A DNA stretch of 64,000 nt from Larix kaempferi (GCA_027924585.1 BSBM01002103.1:840315-904314), one strand, 5' to 3'; shown: positions 1-13,117, numbered from the stretch's first letter. Numbers and translations are program-made. The notes: a model not told the origin generated them from the sequence alone.

Positions 1-730
1 TATGCCCTTCCCCATTTATTGTTACATGTAAATGGGTGCAAAGGAGATAGAAGTACCCCTTTTCACCCCTTAATGTGTAAAAGGGGGTGGGGAGAGACAC
101 ATAAAGGTGGAGACTCGATTCTAGAATCAAGCCATCACCTTTATATGCCCTTCCCCACCATGTAAATGAGGGTTAAGCAAATATAATGTTTTGATTTGTT
201 TTTTGTTTTTTGGTAACTTTATAAAATTTAAATTTATTTTAAAACTTTTCCAAGTTTTTCACAATTTTAATGTTATTTTTTAATTTATTTGTAAGTTTCA
301 AATCAAACCCCCACCTTTATATGCCCTTTCCCACCATGTAAATGAGGGTTAAGCATGTATAATGTTTTGTTTTGTTTTTTTAACTTTTTAAAATTTAAAT
401 TAATTTTAAAACTTTTCCAAGCTTTTCACATGTAAATGATGGTTAAGTATACATAATGTTTTGTTTTGTTTTTTTAACATTATAAAATTTTATTTTATTT
501 TAAAATTTTTCCAACTTTTCACAATTTTAATTTTTAATTTATTTGCAAGTTTCAAATCAAGCCCCCACCTTTATATGCCCCTCCCCACCATGTAAATGAG
601 GGTTAAACCTATATAATGTTTTGTTTTGTTTTTTTTTAACTTTTTAAAATTTAAATTTAAATTTAAATTTAGTTTAAAACTTTTCCAAGCTTTTCACAAT
701 TTTAATGTTATTTTTTAATTTATTTGTAAG
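1..730. repeat. AT-rich array of diverged repeats
   Basis: Near-copies of a block beginning CACCTTTATATGCCC start at 136, 312 and 566. Each is followed by a GTAAATGAGGGTTAA-like segment and then a T-rich stretch with AATGTTTTG. A shortened copy starts near 427. Spacing is irregular (about 176 and 254 bp), so this is a decayed array and not a regular satellite. No coding signal is visible. Confidence 0.7.
86..159. repeat. 74-bp imperfect palindrome
   Basis: The arms 86-109 and 136-159 are inverted copies of each other (GGTGGGGAGAGACAC... against ...GCCCTTCCCCACC). The centre is the perfect 12-bp palindrome GATTCTAGAATC at 117-128. The right arm is the first unit of the surrounding repeat array. 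Confidence 0.7.
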
Positions 731-852
731 TTTCATTTTTTTTTATACATATATATTTTAGATTTGTAATTGTCTCCTTTTTGAAAATATGTTTTTAGTC
801 TAATTTGCTTTTTTATTGTTTTTAAAGTGATTTTAAAAAAATCAATATTTTT

Positions 853-1285
853 TTAAGGTCATGACTTTGGAATGTTTGCAATTTTAACCTTATAGAAGAA
901 AGGGTTGCGACTAGTAGCACCCTTTTTCGATTTGGGGTTGATTCTGGCATTTTATTGTAATGACGTTAGCTGTTAAGGTCGTGGTTTTAAAATAGTTGTA
1001 ATTCTAGCTTTGAAAAAAATGGGGGTGTCAACGGTAACACCACTTTTCGATTTGGGGGTTGATTTACGGTTTTGATTGTAGCAACACATTTTGTTAAGGC
1101 CATGGTTTCAAATAATACATAATTTTATCCCCCCCAAAAGGTGTGTTATCAGTAGCACCTATTTTCAAGTCAGGGGTCGATTTATGGTTTTGATTGCAAA
1201 GCCACTGGTCAGGATTTTAAAAAACTTGTAATTTTATCCCTGGAAAAAAAGGTTTCTACCAGTAGCAACAATTTCAATTCGGGTT
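853..1285. repeat. Diverged tandem repeat, about 120-bp unit
   Basis: Units start at 853, 973, 1094 and about 1210. Each opens with TTAAGGTC or a variant, continues with TTGTAATTTTA-like sequence, then AGTAGCACC, TTTTCGATTTGGGG and GATTTATGGTTTTGATTG variants. The last unit is incomplete and stops where the degraded LINE begins. No ORF is conserved between units. Confidence 0.7.
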
Positions 1286-1289
1286 AAAA

Positions 1290-3520
1290 AAAACACTAAA
1301 TGAAACCTATAAAGGGTTCCCGTCATGTTGTATAAAGTGTTCAAATAGAAAGTGGGTAATGAACACAATACATGTTGTTTTTATGTCCTTGATGGATCCT
1401 TCTCTTTTGGCTTCTTTGATCAATTTACTCATGCCTTGCTACCAAGATTACAAAATAAATGAGATAAGGGATGTCCTTTCCTATTACCTCTTGAATTTTT
1501 GAAGAAAACTCGAAGGGGACATAATGGCATAAGAGGTTGATTATAGTGGCATAAGAGGTTGAGTACATGTAACCCAAAATCCAATCAATTGTTTACAGGT
1601 TTAGGCCCCTTTGCATAAGCACTTGTTTGATGTGCAATCAATTGACCTTCTCAAAATCTTTTTCCATATCTATCTTTAGAACCATTGTTGGAAATTTTTA
1701 AATTTAATTGAATGCAAACCCTCTTGTATTGGACCCATTGAATCATGAATTTTCCTATTATAAAGAAAACCAATTTATTCTTTAGAAATAAAACTTGACA
1801 ACATCCCTTTCAATATGTTGGCTATTACTTTAGCTATTGTTTTGTAAATGAAATTACAAAGAGAAATAGGTCTAAAGTCTTCAAAAGAGTCTAGGATGCT
1901 TTTGTTTGGGTTAAGTGCTATAAATGTTGAGTTTAATGCACCATATATGCTTCCTAATATCCTGTACTTTTTAGCCAATCTTAGAATCTCCTCTTCAAGT
2001 AATCCATAATGTCATAAGTAGAACTCTATTGTCCATCCATAAGGGCATATACTCTTTGCTTTTTTGAAGGATTGTGAACCAATCTTCAACACTTCCTTTG
2101 TAGTATTTGATTTTAAAAATTCATCCATCCTTTGATAGAAAGGCTAGAGAATAGTCCCACAACTTTCATTGAGTCCTTTTTTTTTTGTAAGGCTCATACC
2201 CATGGAGTTTCGAACCAATGACCTTACGCAAGGAGTGTCTTAACAGTTCACCCATTCATTGTCTATTATATGCGCCATGGGCTATTGAGTCCTAAATATT
2301 ACTGTTACTATGATCTTTGAATTTTTTTTGAAAGTGACTCTTACTTGCACTTTAATTTCCTTGAAACCTTTTTCCTTGGAACCATAAGTTCCAATCTCCC
2401 AAATAGTATTGACACATTTTCAATGATTTCCATAATTGTGAAAAACTTTGTATTGATATCCCATTTATCCAACCAAATGGCTCTACTCTTGAGCCTCCAT
2501 TCACTTTCTTCTCTATCCAACGTTAGTTTTTTTCTTTTATTCAAGATATTTTAAGGTAAGGTGTTCTTCGTTAGAGAAGGAACCTAAAACATTTTAGTTG
2601 AATAAATTGATTATGTTTTCTTCAACTTCCTTTACTTCGTGTTGCTCTTTCTAATTTTTCACCTTATCCCAATCGATTGATGACCTCTTGATTTTCTTTA
2701 AATTACTAACAAAAGCCTACATTGATGACTCCAAAAAATATACATCAAACAACTTCAAGTTATTGAGTACTAATACTCTAAAGCTTCTTCACATAACCAA
2801 GTATAAATGGGTAATGGGCTTCTGATCCTCTTCTTCTAATTCTAATTAAATTAGGTATGATCCAAAGAGCCACCTACCCCAACCCAAGACTTATATCTAG
2901 AAACTTATTCCAATATTTTTCCAGCCACAAGGAACCTATTGAGCCTTTTTAGAATGCCAACTCTTCCTCTTGTAGAATTTATCCAAGTGGACACCAGCTT
3001 CAAATGCTCAACATCTACCAAACTCAGATCTTCAAAAACTAGAGAAAAGTAATCACCTTACCCCATACTTGTTAGGAGTTCATATTCAGGTATCCCCCAA
3101 CTATCATATTTTATCCTTTCAAAATATATCGTTCCTTTATCGAATCCGATATGGTTTCATTTATACATGGGGCCTATAGAAATTAACAACTCAATAAAAA
3201 CTCTTCTTAATCCTTTTGAGATTCCTTCAAGTACGATACCTAGAGAAATTAAATGTTTTGAAAACACATCAAAATTGAAGTTCCAACCTATAACTAACCC
3301 TTCGAACATCCCCTCAACATCAACTTAACATAATTTCCAATCCTTTAGCAAAGAAAGAAAGGATTGAAATTTCCTTTGAACCACCACACATGGTTTCTTG
3401 CAAAAACACTACATCATGTTTATGTACACTAAACAATAGGGATTTATTCTTTAGGGCACCCTCAACGCCTCTTGAATTCAAGGAGAGTATCAACATTAGG
3501 CAACCTTATTTTGGGAGATA
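1290..3520 (-). pseudogene. LINE ORF2: endonuclease and reverse transcriptase, degraded
   Basis: An intact ORF2 would nick target DNA and copy LINE RNA at the nick. Reading down the minus strand, the APE-type endonuclease start is at 3510-3340 (LNSRGVEGALK, then DVVFLQET). The endonuclease end is near 3000-2880 (STWINSTRG, then KRLNRFLV). The linker is at 2544-2341 (EEWRLKSRAIWL-like, NTKFF). RT begins at 1978-1775 (FRPISLCNFIYKTIAKVIAN). The first catalytic-Asp region is near 1680-1640 (IDMEKDFEKVN), and a decayed THxLFxDD region (THFLFEHF) is near 1360. Many stops and frameshifts separate the pieces, so no functional protein is possible. The order matches plant L1 ORF2; family assignment is secure, subfamily is not. 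Confidence 0.75.
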
Positions 3521-3827
3521 ATTACCCTAAGAACCCCATGAATAGTTATTTGTTTTATTTCCATAACCTCATTTGAAGCCTTGGATTTTGCTTTAGAGGT
3601 GTGTTATATTTTTTAATTGTGTTAGGATTCCCAACTATCTTGGCATTAACCCCTTCAAGTTCCCCTTTATCTTCCACTTTTTGGACCTTTCAAGGATCGA
3701 ACTAGTAACTACATGTTAAAGAGTTTTTTCCACTTATTGAATTTCTAGTAACCTTACTAGTGTTTACTCTCTCTTTTGGTGAACTTGGGAAATTCTTCCC
3801 ATTTTTAGAGGTATAAATAGACTTTGA
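1290..3827 (-). mobile_element. LINE (L1-type), ORF2-bearing part
   Basis: Remains of a plant L1-type non-LTR retrotransposon read on the minus strand, with endonuclease, then linker, then reverse transcriptase. The 5' part with ORF1 lies at 30059-31480 and is separated from this part by the LTR element inserted at 3828. The downstream end is lost near 1290, inside the RT region, beside tandem repeats. No poly(A) tail is seen. Confidence 0.75.
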
Positions 3828-4414
3828 TGATCCACTCGGGGCCAGGAATTCGAGGGGGACAACTGTTCGACTGAATGAGTCGCCTTTGTTGTGATGGAAG
3901 CATAAGAAATAGTATAAGCAAGCAGGATTACACTACGCAGATAAACACAAATACACAAAGACAATATGCAGGAATGCGAACTGATATCTCTATTACTGAA
4001 AATCAGATAGATAAGATGTATATTACAAGAATTTACATGCTTATATAGAGAGTGTTGAGATGCATGGTGCCTACCCGTTACGTTCAATTACAAAGAATTT
4101 ATAACGATTCGACAGTTCAACCATTATAGTCGACTAGAATACAGAGAGACAGTTTGTCGAAGTTCGACAGTCGCATGTCGCAAGATGGTGTTGCGCATGT
4201 CGCAGGTCGACACTGCATGTCGACGTCATGAAACTGTGAGGTCGCAGAACATGTTAAAGTCATGTCGCAGTTCAAAAACTTTCCAAAGTTGTGTCGAAGT
4301 TGCGGAGTGTGTCGAAGCCATGTCAAAGTCGAAACTCGTCGGAGTTGTGTCCATGATGGCTTGTCGCAGTAGATGTCGGCATTTGACAACAATTCCAACT
4401 GCGATCTGGGATCT
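3828..4414 (-). repeat. Element A 3' LTR
   Basis: About 587 bp, matching 29471-30058 along its length. It is rich in GTCG and TGTCGCA words. Hand comparison of sampled stretches shows clearly more differences than between the LTRs of the inner element B, which fits A being older. Confidence 0.85.
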
Positions 4415-4840
4415 GGCCTACCTTCACAACCTAAAACAAGGGAATTGTGTTCATCCTTGTATGGCGTACTCGTCGTCCCACAATGATGTTGCAGGGAAGA
4501 TTCTCCTGAACATCTGGATGGATGTCATCGGGTTCTGCTGTCTACAAGTCGTTATGTTCCAATAATGGTGCATGGTATGGTCGAAGTAAATCCACATTAA
4601 AGGCTAGATGTAGACCCAAGCATGCAGGAATCAGAGAAATTTTTAGGGGCGAAATTTCGCCAATTGGCTATTTTTTGGGCCTTTTTTCAAAAAATAAATT
4701 CGTTATTTGGTCACTTTTAGGCTCTAATATCGCTTATATTTACATAAAATATGTTTTTTTATCATAATATTCGCCAAAATTTACAATTTTCAGTAGTAAA
4801 TTGTATGTTTTATATTTAATATTCGCCTACCAATCTATAT

Positions 4841-7803
4841 TTATGTTTTTTTCAATCCAAAATAATCGCCTAAAATACTACACTTAGGCATACTTTTATA
4901 ATCCTTAAAAAATACCCTGGCAGGAATGTCGATTTCGAAAGCGTTTTCGCCAATCTCTTGAAGAATACTGTATGGACCATATCGCAAAGGTTTGAGCTTC
5001 TTGAATGGGCCAATGAAGCACTCCATCTTAAGATGTAACTAGACCTTATCCCCAATTTAAAATGAATGAGGGATACGATGCTTCTCATGTCAAGCCTTAT
5101 CTTTCGTGTTTTCTCTATGCAACATATCTTGAGCTTGTCACTGGATGTCGCAAATCTGTTTTCGAAATTGGGATGCTTTGTCAACTTCTCACTAGCTGTG
5201 GTCGATGTCGGAGTTCGGCTGTGTTGAGGAGTTGATCAAGTCGATAGGTGTTGAGGGTTGAAATCTACAATAGATCTCAAATGGACTCTTTCCCGTAGAG
5301 ATGTGCTGAGAAAGATTGTAGATTTGTTGTATGTATGGAAGATTTTCATCCCATGTTCGTCGATGCTTGTGGTTGTACATGCGAAGTAGTTGGACGACCA
5401 AGTTATTAATAACTTCCGTCTGTCCTTCGGTCTGTGGATGGAAAGATGTCGACAATGAGAGTCGTGTGTTTAGTTGTTTCCAAAGTTCTTCCAAAATATG
5501 CTGACGAATCTGGCATCTTGTTCAGAAATTATGGTTGTCAGTGAACCAAAGTGTTTCCAAACATGTGTGACGAACAGCTGAGCAGTCTACTACATTGTCA
5601 TCGTCTTCTTGCATGGTATGCGTGGCCATCTTGGAAAATCTATCGACTACTACTAAGATTGCATCATGTTGATTTTTGGTAGTAGGATATCCTGTCAAGT
5701 AGTCCATAGAAATAGATTCCAATGGTTGACTAGGAACTGGAAAAGGTGTATACAATCCCTGTCGGCGATTAGGTGTTTTAGCAATGGCACAAACCATACA
5801 TGATCGAATGTACTTGTTGATATCAGTTTTAAGTGTAGGCCAGAAGAAATACTTCTGCAGAATAGCAAGTGTCTTTTCTACCCCAAAGTGTCCTACAGTC
5901 TTGTTGTAGTGTGCCTCCCAAATGAGCTGTTATCGATGCTCACTTGTCGGTACACAAAGTTGTCTGAGCTTGTATAGCAAGGTATCTTTCAGGAAATAGT
6001 TGGCGGTCGATGACTTGTCAATCTGAAGCTGTCCATAGATTGGTACAAATTTGATGTCCTCTTGATAAAACTGAGGCCAAGTAGTGGTTTCATATCTCTG
6101 CATACTCATCAATGTGAAAATGAGAGTAATGGGCGGTCTGCTTAGACAATCGACGACGGCATTAGCTTTACCTTTCCGATACTTAATTACCAACTGGAAT
6201 TGTTGCAGGTAATTAATCCACTTAAGATGTCGTGTTGTTTGAAGTTTTGATTGTGTCGGAGCGAACTGAAGAGGTTTGTTGTCAGTGAGAATTACCATTT
6301 CCTTTCCAAGGATGTAATCCCTCCATTGCTTGAGAGCTTGCACAATGGCGTACAGTTCTTTTTTCGTATGTCGAATACCTTCTAAAGGTGTCGTTAAAAG
6401 TTTCGGAATGAAAAGTGACTGGGTGACCAGACTGAGTGATCACTGTGTCCAAGGCATAGTTCGATGCGTCCATCTCAATCTAAAAGGGTTGATGCAAATC
6501 AGGTAGCACAAGTATTGGTGCAGTGAAGAGCTTGTACTTGAGCTGTTCAAAAGCTGCTTGTTGTGTCGGTGTCTATTTAAAGACAATTTTCCCACTTCTT
6601 TTTGTCAATTGATTCAAAGGCCAGGCTATGTGACTGAAGCCGAGTATGAATCATCGATAGAAATTCGCCAAACCAAGAAAACTTCTTAGTTCTTGAATGT
6701 TGTGAGGAATGGGCCAATCTTTGAGAATTTGTACTTTTTTTGGGTCAACGTGGATGCCTGCAGAGTCAATTACAAACCCCAAATAGTTGATGTTGTTCAT
6801 CACGAAGGAGCATTTGTCCATGTTCAAGTAGAGTCGATGTCGTTGGAGGGTGTCGAGGACTTGATGAAGTTGTCCTACATGTTCTTCCCATGATCGAACG
6901 AAAACCAATATGTCATCAAGGTAGACAATGACCCATTTGCTGATGAAATTTAGAAGAATGTTATCCATGTATCGCATGAAGGTTGGAGGTGCATTGGTTA
7001 AGCCGAAAGGCATGATTAACCATTCAAACAATCCTTCCTTGGTTTTGAAAGCCGTTTTCCATACATCTGAGGGCTCGATTGGAATCTGATGATATCCTGA
7101 CTTAAGTTCGAGCTTAGTAAATAACTTAGCACCTTTCAGAAAATCGATGAGCTCGTCTATCTGCGGTAGAGGGTACCGATTCTTCACCAAAATTTTGTTG
7201 AGTTCCTTGTAGTTGATGCACATGCGCCAAGTCCCGTCTTTATTTGTAATGAGGATGACTGGACTTCCACAAGGGGAGGAGTTGGGTCGAATATGACCTT
7301 TGTCGATCAATTCTTATCTTTGTCTATGAATCTCTTCATTTTCAAGAATGGATCTTCTGTAGACAGATGTGTTAGGAAAAGAAGAACTAGGATCAAGTTC
7401 AATAGAATGCTTTACCTGAAAATGTAGAGGTACTCCGTTTGGAACTTGGAATAGGTTATGGTATTCATCAAGAATATTGTCGATCTACTGCTTCTGTCGG
7501 GACCTCCATTGGTTGATGACTCGACTGGTTATTGCATTCTTCCTAGAATGTTGCGGCTTTGTCATAATGAATGCGAACTTCTGAGCATGATTGATGAGCT
7601 TCTTTATCTGTTTCGCAGATACCAAGGAAACCATTGGTGTAGGTCATCGTTCTGGTATATTGTATCGTTGATTTCTGATTCTAACAATCACCTTATGTGG
7701 TCATGACTGGTAACTTCCATGGCGATCTCATAGGTAAGGTTTCCCAAACAGGGCATCAGCTATGGAGAGTGGTCCCACATCGCAAAGTACATCATCTTCA
7801 AAA
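4841..7803 (-). pseudogene. Element A pol: protease end, RT, RNase H, integrase
   Basis: Gypsy polyprotein in broken frames. Protease C-terminus is at 7803-7720 (CDVGPLSIADALFGKPYL). RT is open from 7310 to 6651 with [16 protein letters not shown] and an intact YLDD motif (VIVYLDDIL), followed by LRSFLGLANFYR. RNase H is at 6473-5930 (MDASNYALD; LTDNKPL). The integrase zinc-finger region is near 5900-5780, the core at 5730-5400 (ISMDYLTGYP; SFHPQTEGQTEVIN) and a C-terminal RYGPYSILQEIGENAFEIDIP at about 4985-4900. I see no chromodomain, so the clade is unassigned. RT is the best-preserved domain. The 5' half of protease and gag lie beyond the insertion, at 28067-29364. Confidence 0.85.
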
Positions 7804-7808
7804 GGCTT

Positions 7809-9235
7809 TGATGAGCCCAGGATATAGGTACTCCATAGACCCCCTTTATGCCACACACGAGCAAGAAAGGATAAGAAAACACCTCTTTTTGTAGGGGAGA
7901 ATGCATTTGTTTGATTATTAAATGACGTAGTTTAGTGATTATCTTTTCTTATGCTTTAAGCATTTTATGTGCTAATCATACGAATTTAGGCATGTGTGAG
8001 CAGGGCGTAGGTGACCTGAAAAAGTAACAAGTAACCAAGCTCAAGAATGAAGATCATGAGTGACTCAGCGATCCCATTTTCTCCTAATTTATAGGAAGGA
8101 CTCATGTTAACCAGGATCATTGTTTACAATGTAGAGCTAGGTTAGAATTAAGGATAAATAGGGATCTCTTGAATAGCAGGGGGTCTGGAGACATTTTCGA
8201 AAAACAATCTTCAACATATTTTTTTGTATTTGAGACAGCTTTGTTTTACGTTTTCCTGAAACGTGGAGTTATGAATTGATAATGAAAGAAAAGTGTTGTA
8301 TTAATTCCTTGAGTTCATAAGTTTCTTTCCCTCCTAAAATAAGTGTTGGGGAGGCCCCCCTCAATATGTAGATCAGGAGTTTCGTGTTTCATTACATGTA
8401 TATCTCATGCATTTTATTTATTGTTTCTATCATCATGATGCGTGAAGTTACTTTGGTATTTGTTTAGACATCGGATTCCGATTTCAGCACAAACGATTTT
8501 CTTCCATAGTTTTATAACATTACGTCTGTAGTTCCATAATGCACTGTCTGTAGTCCTGTGTGTGCTATCCGTGCATGCATATTTTATATCTGAGTTCCAG
8601 TATTTTCATACCATTTCCAGATAACGAGTCAGATCCATGATTTCATGCATACTTCCCTTATTTGATTTTGATTAAATAGAGTTTAAATGTTCCAACATTT
8701 GATTTAAATAGAACAGAGTTTAATCGCTTTCAACATTTGATTTGGTATGCAGAATTTAATTGTTTCCAGCATTGAAATTTCTAGAATAGATTTATGAGTT
8801 TTTCAGCATTCAATTCCTAGAATAGATTTATCAGTTTTTCAGCATTCAATTCTTAGAGTAGATTTATCAGTTTTCAGCATTTAATTCCTAGAATAGATTT
8901 ATCAGTTTTTCAGCATTCAATTAATGGAATAGATGTATCAGCTTTCAAAATTCTTAGATTCATTTTATGTCCTGATTAAATAGATCTACTTTCATTTCTT
9001 AATGATAGGATTTACATGCTTCCATATTTCCTGCTTCCTAGTTTTTATAGAACAATACTTCCTCTTCCCTTAGAACATTCTTTAGGATACACTGAACACT
9101 TAGAATGACAAAGATCACCCTATAGTGCACATATAGTGCCTAACATCTCTTAAGTTTATATGTTCCCTGGTCGATAATTAAAGTATACTTATGGTATATC
9201 TACCTCAAAAAGGTACAAATTCCTGGAGTCCACCA
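7809..9235 (+). repeat. Element B 5' LTR
   Basis: Begins TGATGAGCCC and ends GAGTCCACCA. A hand count over the first 460 bp finds about two dozen differences from the 3' LTR. It contains five tandem units of about 36 bp (8767-8946, CAGCATTCAATTCCTAGAAT type) that the 3' LTR shares. Confidence 0.9.
8767..8946 (+). repeat. 36-bp tandem repeat inside element B LTR
   Basis: Unit starts at 8767, 8804, 8840, 8875 and 8911, so the period is 35-37 bp. The same block is in the 3' LTR near 27597-27780, so the array existed when B inserted. Confidence 0.75.
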
Positions 9236-9240
9236 ATTTT

Positions 9241-9258
9241 TGGCGTCGTTGCCGAGGA
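9241..9258 (+). other. Element B primer-binding site (tRNA-Asp type)
   Basis: TGGCGTCGTTGCCGAGGA lies five bases after the LTR. It matches the complement of a plant tRNA-Asp 3' end (TGGCGCCGTTGCCGGGGA) with two transitions. Athila-type elements commonly use this primer. Confidence 0.8.
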
Positions 9259-9367
9259 GGTTCTTAATCTATAGGAGACATCTTAAACAAAAATCATAAT
9301 TTTTTTTTTACTATGAATGCCTCGATGAAAGAGGGATGAATTTTTACATTTCTTGCCTACCCACCCT

Positions 9368-11091
9368 ATGAGTAACAACAGTTCTAAACATTCTCAATTT
9401 GAATTCCTCAACTCTAATGAAGAAGCTAATTCCAGCTACAATCCAAACCAAGATAACTTCTTTGCTAGCTCTAGCTCAAACAATACCATGGCAAAGGAGG
9501 AAGATGAACATAGAGAACTGTTTACTTTTCCCATTAGTGTAGCTCTTCGTGATGCCAGAATGAAGAATATCAATCCTAATAATTTGCCAAACTTCCATGG
9601 CTTAGCCTCAGAAGACCCTGACACATGTTTATTTGAATTTTAGGTAGTTTGTAGGTCTTTTGGTTATACTACTGATGCACAAAAACTGAGACTTTTTCCT
9701 TCTACATTGAAAGATCTATCACTCAGAAGGTTTATGAGTTTGGAAGGAAACAATATCTTCACCTAGGACCAAATGAAACAATCCTTCCTGGAAAAATCAG
9801 AGATTAATTTAAAGCAAAAGACACAAGAGATGAAATTTTTAGAATGCAACATGGAGAGAGAGAGTCCCTTGAAGACTATGCACAACACTTCCAACTCAGT
9901 TACAAACGGGCTAGTCACTGTACCCTAGATCAAGAATCATTGAAACTTGTCCTTATTAGAGGAATCAAAGAAGAATATCTAGAAGTATTGAACCTATTAG
10001 GATATGGGGATATATCCCATAAAACCTATGACCAAATTCTACAAATCTTCAAGAACTATTCTAGATCCAGAAAAGGTAAAAATGGGATACGGGATACACA
10101 TGCATTTACAAGAGGATCATGCTCTTCAGGACCAAACCTCAAAAAGTATGATTTAGGAAATCTTCTTGATGATATGAAAACTGATATTCTTCAGTCCCTA
10201 GCAATGCAATTATATGCACTCCAAATACAAAAGAAACAAGATGAGATAAACCAAGCATTGGCAGTATTTTGCCCACGCTGCAGAAAGAAACATGAAAAGG
10301 GACAATGCCCATTAAATGCAATAGAAATTTGCGGCCTTTGCACCAATGTTCATACTATTGATAAATTTCCCTTGCTTCCATCATGCAAAGTTTCCATACG
10401 GGATCCCACATCTGAAGGTACAATGGAACAATTCTGTTTTGTTAATCAGAGAAGAAACAATTTTGTTAGGCCCTTCCAGCCCAACAACCAAGCATATTTT
10501 AATCAAGTAAGTAATCAACAAAATTGGAACTCCTCAACATCAACCACATGGCCACCTCAAGCAGCTCCAAGCCAATGGCAGCAAATCCAAACACTGTATC
10601 AACATCCATATTACACACAGCCTTATTCTCCATACCCCCCACCTTTTTCTCAGCCACCGATGAATTATGGAAATCCATATCCATATTCAACAAATTGGAG
10701 GACTCCATTGCAGTAGCCACTCATCATACCGCCTCCACAAAACCAACCACCTCCCAAACCACCCCCAATCCCTTCCCAACCAATTCCAAACCCAAACAAT
10801 GATAGAACAGGGCATCAACAACCCTATAACAATGAAGTGGTGCAATTTCCTACTTATGTTGTGGATGCACTTGAAATAAATGAAATCGATCTCAGATATG
10901 GCAAAACATTGTAGAACACCCATCCACAGAATAATCAAGAACATATCAATCGCGAACAAATAACACATCCTGAACCACAACAACCAGCTAAGACACACTC
11001 TCAGGAAGAAGAAAATCGACCCCAAATACCAAACAGAAACCCCCCATTCCCTGATAAATCCATACAAAAGACCAAAGAGGAGGAGGAGAAT
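9368..11091 (+). pseudogene. Element B gag with two zinc-knuckle-like motifs
   Basis: Structural protein of the virus-like particle. The first ATG in frame is at 9368 (MSNNSSKHSQFEF). N-terminal text such as NLPNFHGLASEDP and, later, RESLEDYAQHFQLSYKRAS has the look of a retrotransposon gag core, but a frameshift between 9643 and 9844 separates these parts. Near 10270-10380 are CPRCRKKHEKGQC (CX2CX3HX4C) and CGLCTNVHTIDKF, the second lacking its last Cys. A Gln/Pro/Asn-rich tail follows. TAG stops at 10717 and about 10912 interrupt the frame, which otherwise runs to 11091 and resumes at 17772 after element C. No separate gag stop can be defined, so gag and protease were probably one frame. 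Confidence 0.8.
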
Positions 11092-13117
11092 TGTAATGTC
11101 CCTTGTTAGGAATTTGATTAAAATGGCAATTTTTCACTTTTTTCCCTAGTTTGACCCTTGACTAGTTTTGAGCTCTACGTCCCCAAATTGCTCCAATTGC
11201 TCCCAAATCTTCTGAGAAGGTATATGGATGATGTTAGAACATAAATATGTATTTCAGGGATGCTTTTGGACCTTTAAAATACTTCTGCAAATCCTATTTC
11301 AATTCTGGCCAATGTAGGGAACTTTACTAGTAATTTCCCTTTGACTAGTATTGGTCTCTAGGTCTCGAATTGACTCCAAATGACTTCAAATATTCAAGGA
11401 AGGTGTATGAATGATATTAGGACTTGAATATGATGTTCAGGGATGATATATGGCCACCAAAATACCTCTACAAACTCTCTTAATATTCTAGACCAAGTAT
11501 GCAATTTTACTAGTAATTTGGGGTTCAAATCCCCCTAGGGTTAGTACTGAAAATGGCTTCCCAAATGTCTCCAAACCCACTCAAATTTCTGAACAGAGGT
11601 AGGGAATGTATTAAGGATGTTATTAAGGTCTCATGTGCACAATTAATTTATTATTATATATGTTTCATCCCTCTCCCATTCAACTGCAAAAATCACCAAT
11701 TCGACCCTTGGGGAAATGACAGTATTTTTTCTCCCAATGCAAATAAACTAAGTAAAAATACTTCAAATGCTCAAGTACAGTACATGAAACTTGTAAAATA
11801 AATCCATGGAATTCCATTAATCACAAATGCATTAGAGAATCATCCATTCATTCGAAATTATCATCAATACATTGGTTCACAACAAGGTAGTGGGGAAATG
11901 GCCTTGTTCTTCCATTAAAAATGAGATTTATACATTTCTACTTGGAATTTTGACCTGAAACTTTCTGGAGATGAATAACATAGTATTTAATTCATATTAA
12001 AAAATAAATGGGGCATGAGAAGCTCCCCCAAAGAGTACAATAGCTCACCAAAAACGCCCTCCCTCAAGGATCAAGAATATGCCATCAAAACTGGAAATGG
12101 TTGAGAGAATGTGTTGCAATAGAAGAAACCATGAGCTTCCCTGTAGCTTACACATGAAAATAAATACTCCATTAAAGCTCCAAATGAAATTTCTGAATGG
12201 CCTTTCCAATTACCAACTTGGATGGGAATCTTTCACCCTCGAAATTGGCTAAGGCAAGAAACTAGTCATCCACTAGCTCTCCGTCTACACAAATGCAAAT
12301 GCAAACTCTACAAATGATCAAAAGCTGGTTTCCTTCTTTTTTATTTACATTTATAAACTTCTAATTTCCTCCATGGGTCGAATTCCTTCCAAGAGACTCA
12401 TGCCAACTCAAGTTGGGAAGAGATTCCAAAGAGCGCCACTTGTACAACAATTCCTAGTCTCCCACTTCCACCAAATCACATGTGGAAGCATCTTAGATTC
12501 CCTAACACCCTTGAGCGCCCTCTTGGAGTCTATTTTTATCCCTGACATGTCATATATGTCATATGTCATCCTTCAGGTCTAATTTGTGTGATAGGTGTCA
12601 TAGCATCTTCACCATTGTTGTCATAGAGCTAGGGAATCTAGCCCAAGTGTCTCACTAGCTCCAAATTGCCTCTTCCTCTTCCATGGGAGTTACTCTTCCT
12701 CTGTATTTAGACCTTGGATGAGTCATGCCATGAATAATACCTTTTGGACTCCCCCAAGTATGTTACCATTCACCTTGAATTCGAGTTGGTGAGAGAATGA
12801 TGCCAAGTGTAGTGGGGAAATCTAGCCATATGTGGGTCCCACTTCCTCCATGTGTCTTCATGATCAAATTCCACTTTGATTTTCACTTGTATATATTTAT
12901 TTAACTCCTTTATTAAATATTTATTCCATTCTAATGTTCAAACATCATTTATTATCCCGATTATTCCAAATCCTAAAGCTTCCACCCCAAACCTAGGAAA
13001 CTAGTAATTTTCCTCCTTGGCAATTATTTGACCTTTAGCATCAATTTGAAAAAATCTAATGAATAGAGCCAATGTTATTAGGCCATTGTGACCCAATGCC
13101 AAATTTGGGACATGAAA
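11092..13117 (-). repeat. Element C 3' LTR
   Basis: On the plus strand it starts TGTAATGTCCC and ends GGGACATGAAA. It keeps a segment of about 75 bp (around 12210-12285) that the other LTR lacks. The same segment is in the related solo LTR at 19429-21197, so the shorter copy has a deletion. Confidence 0.85.

Noticed and set aside
10524-11067. Overlapping plus- and minus-strand ORFs in the gag tail of element B
   Set aside because: The sequence is the Pro/Gln-rich gag tail, whose frame continues to 11091; the other frames show no motif.
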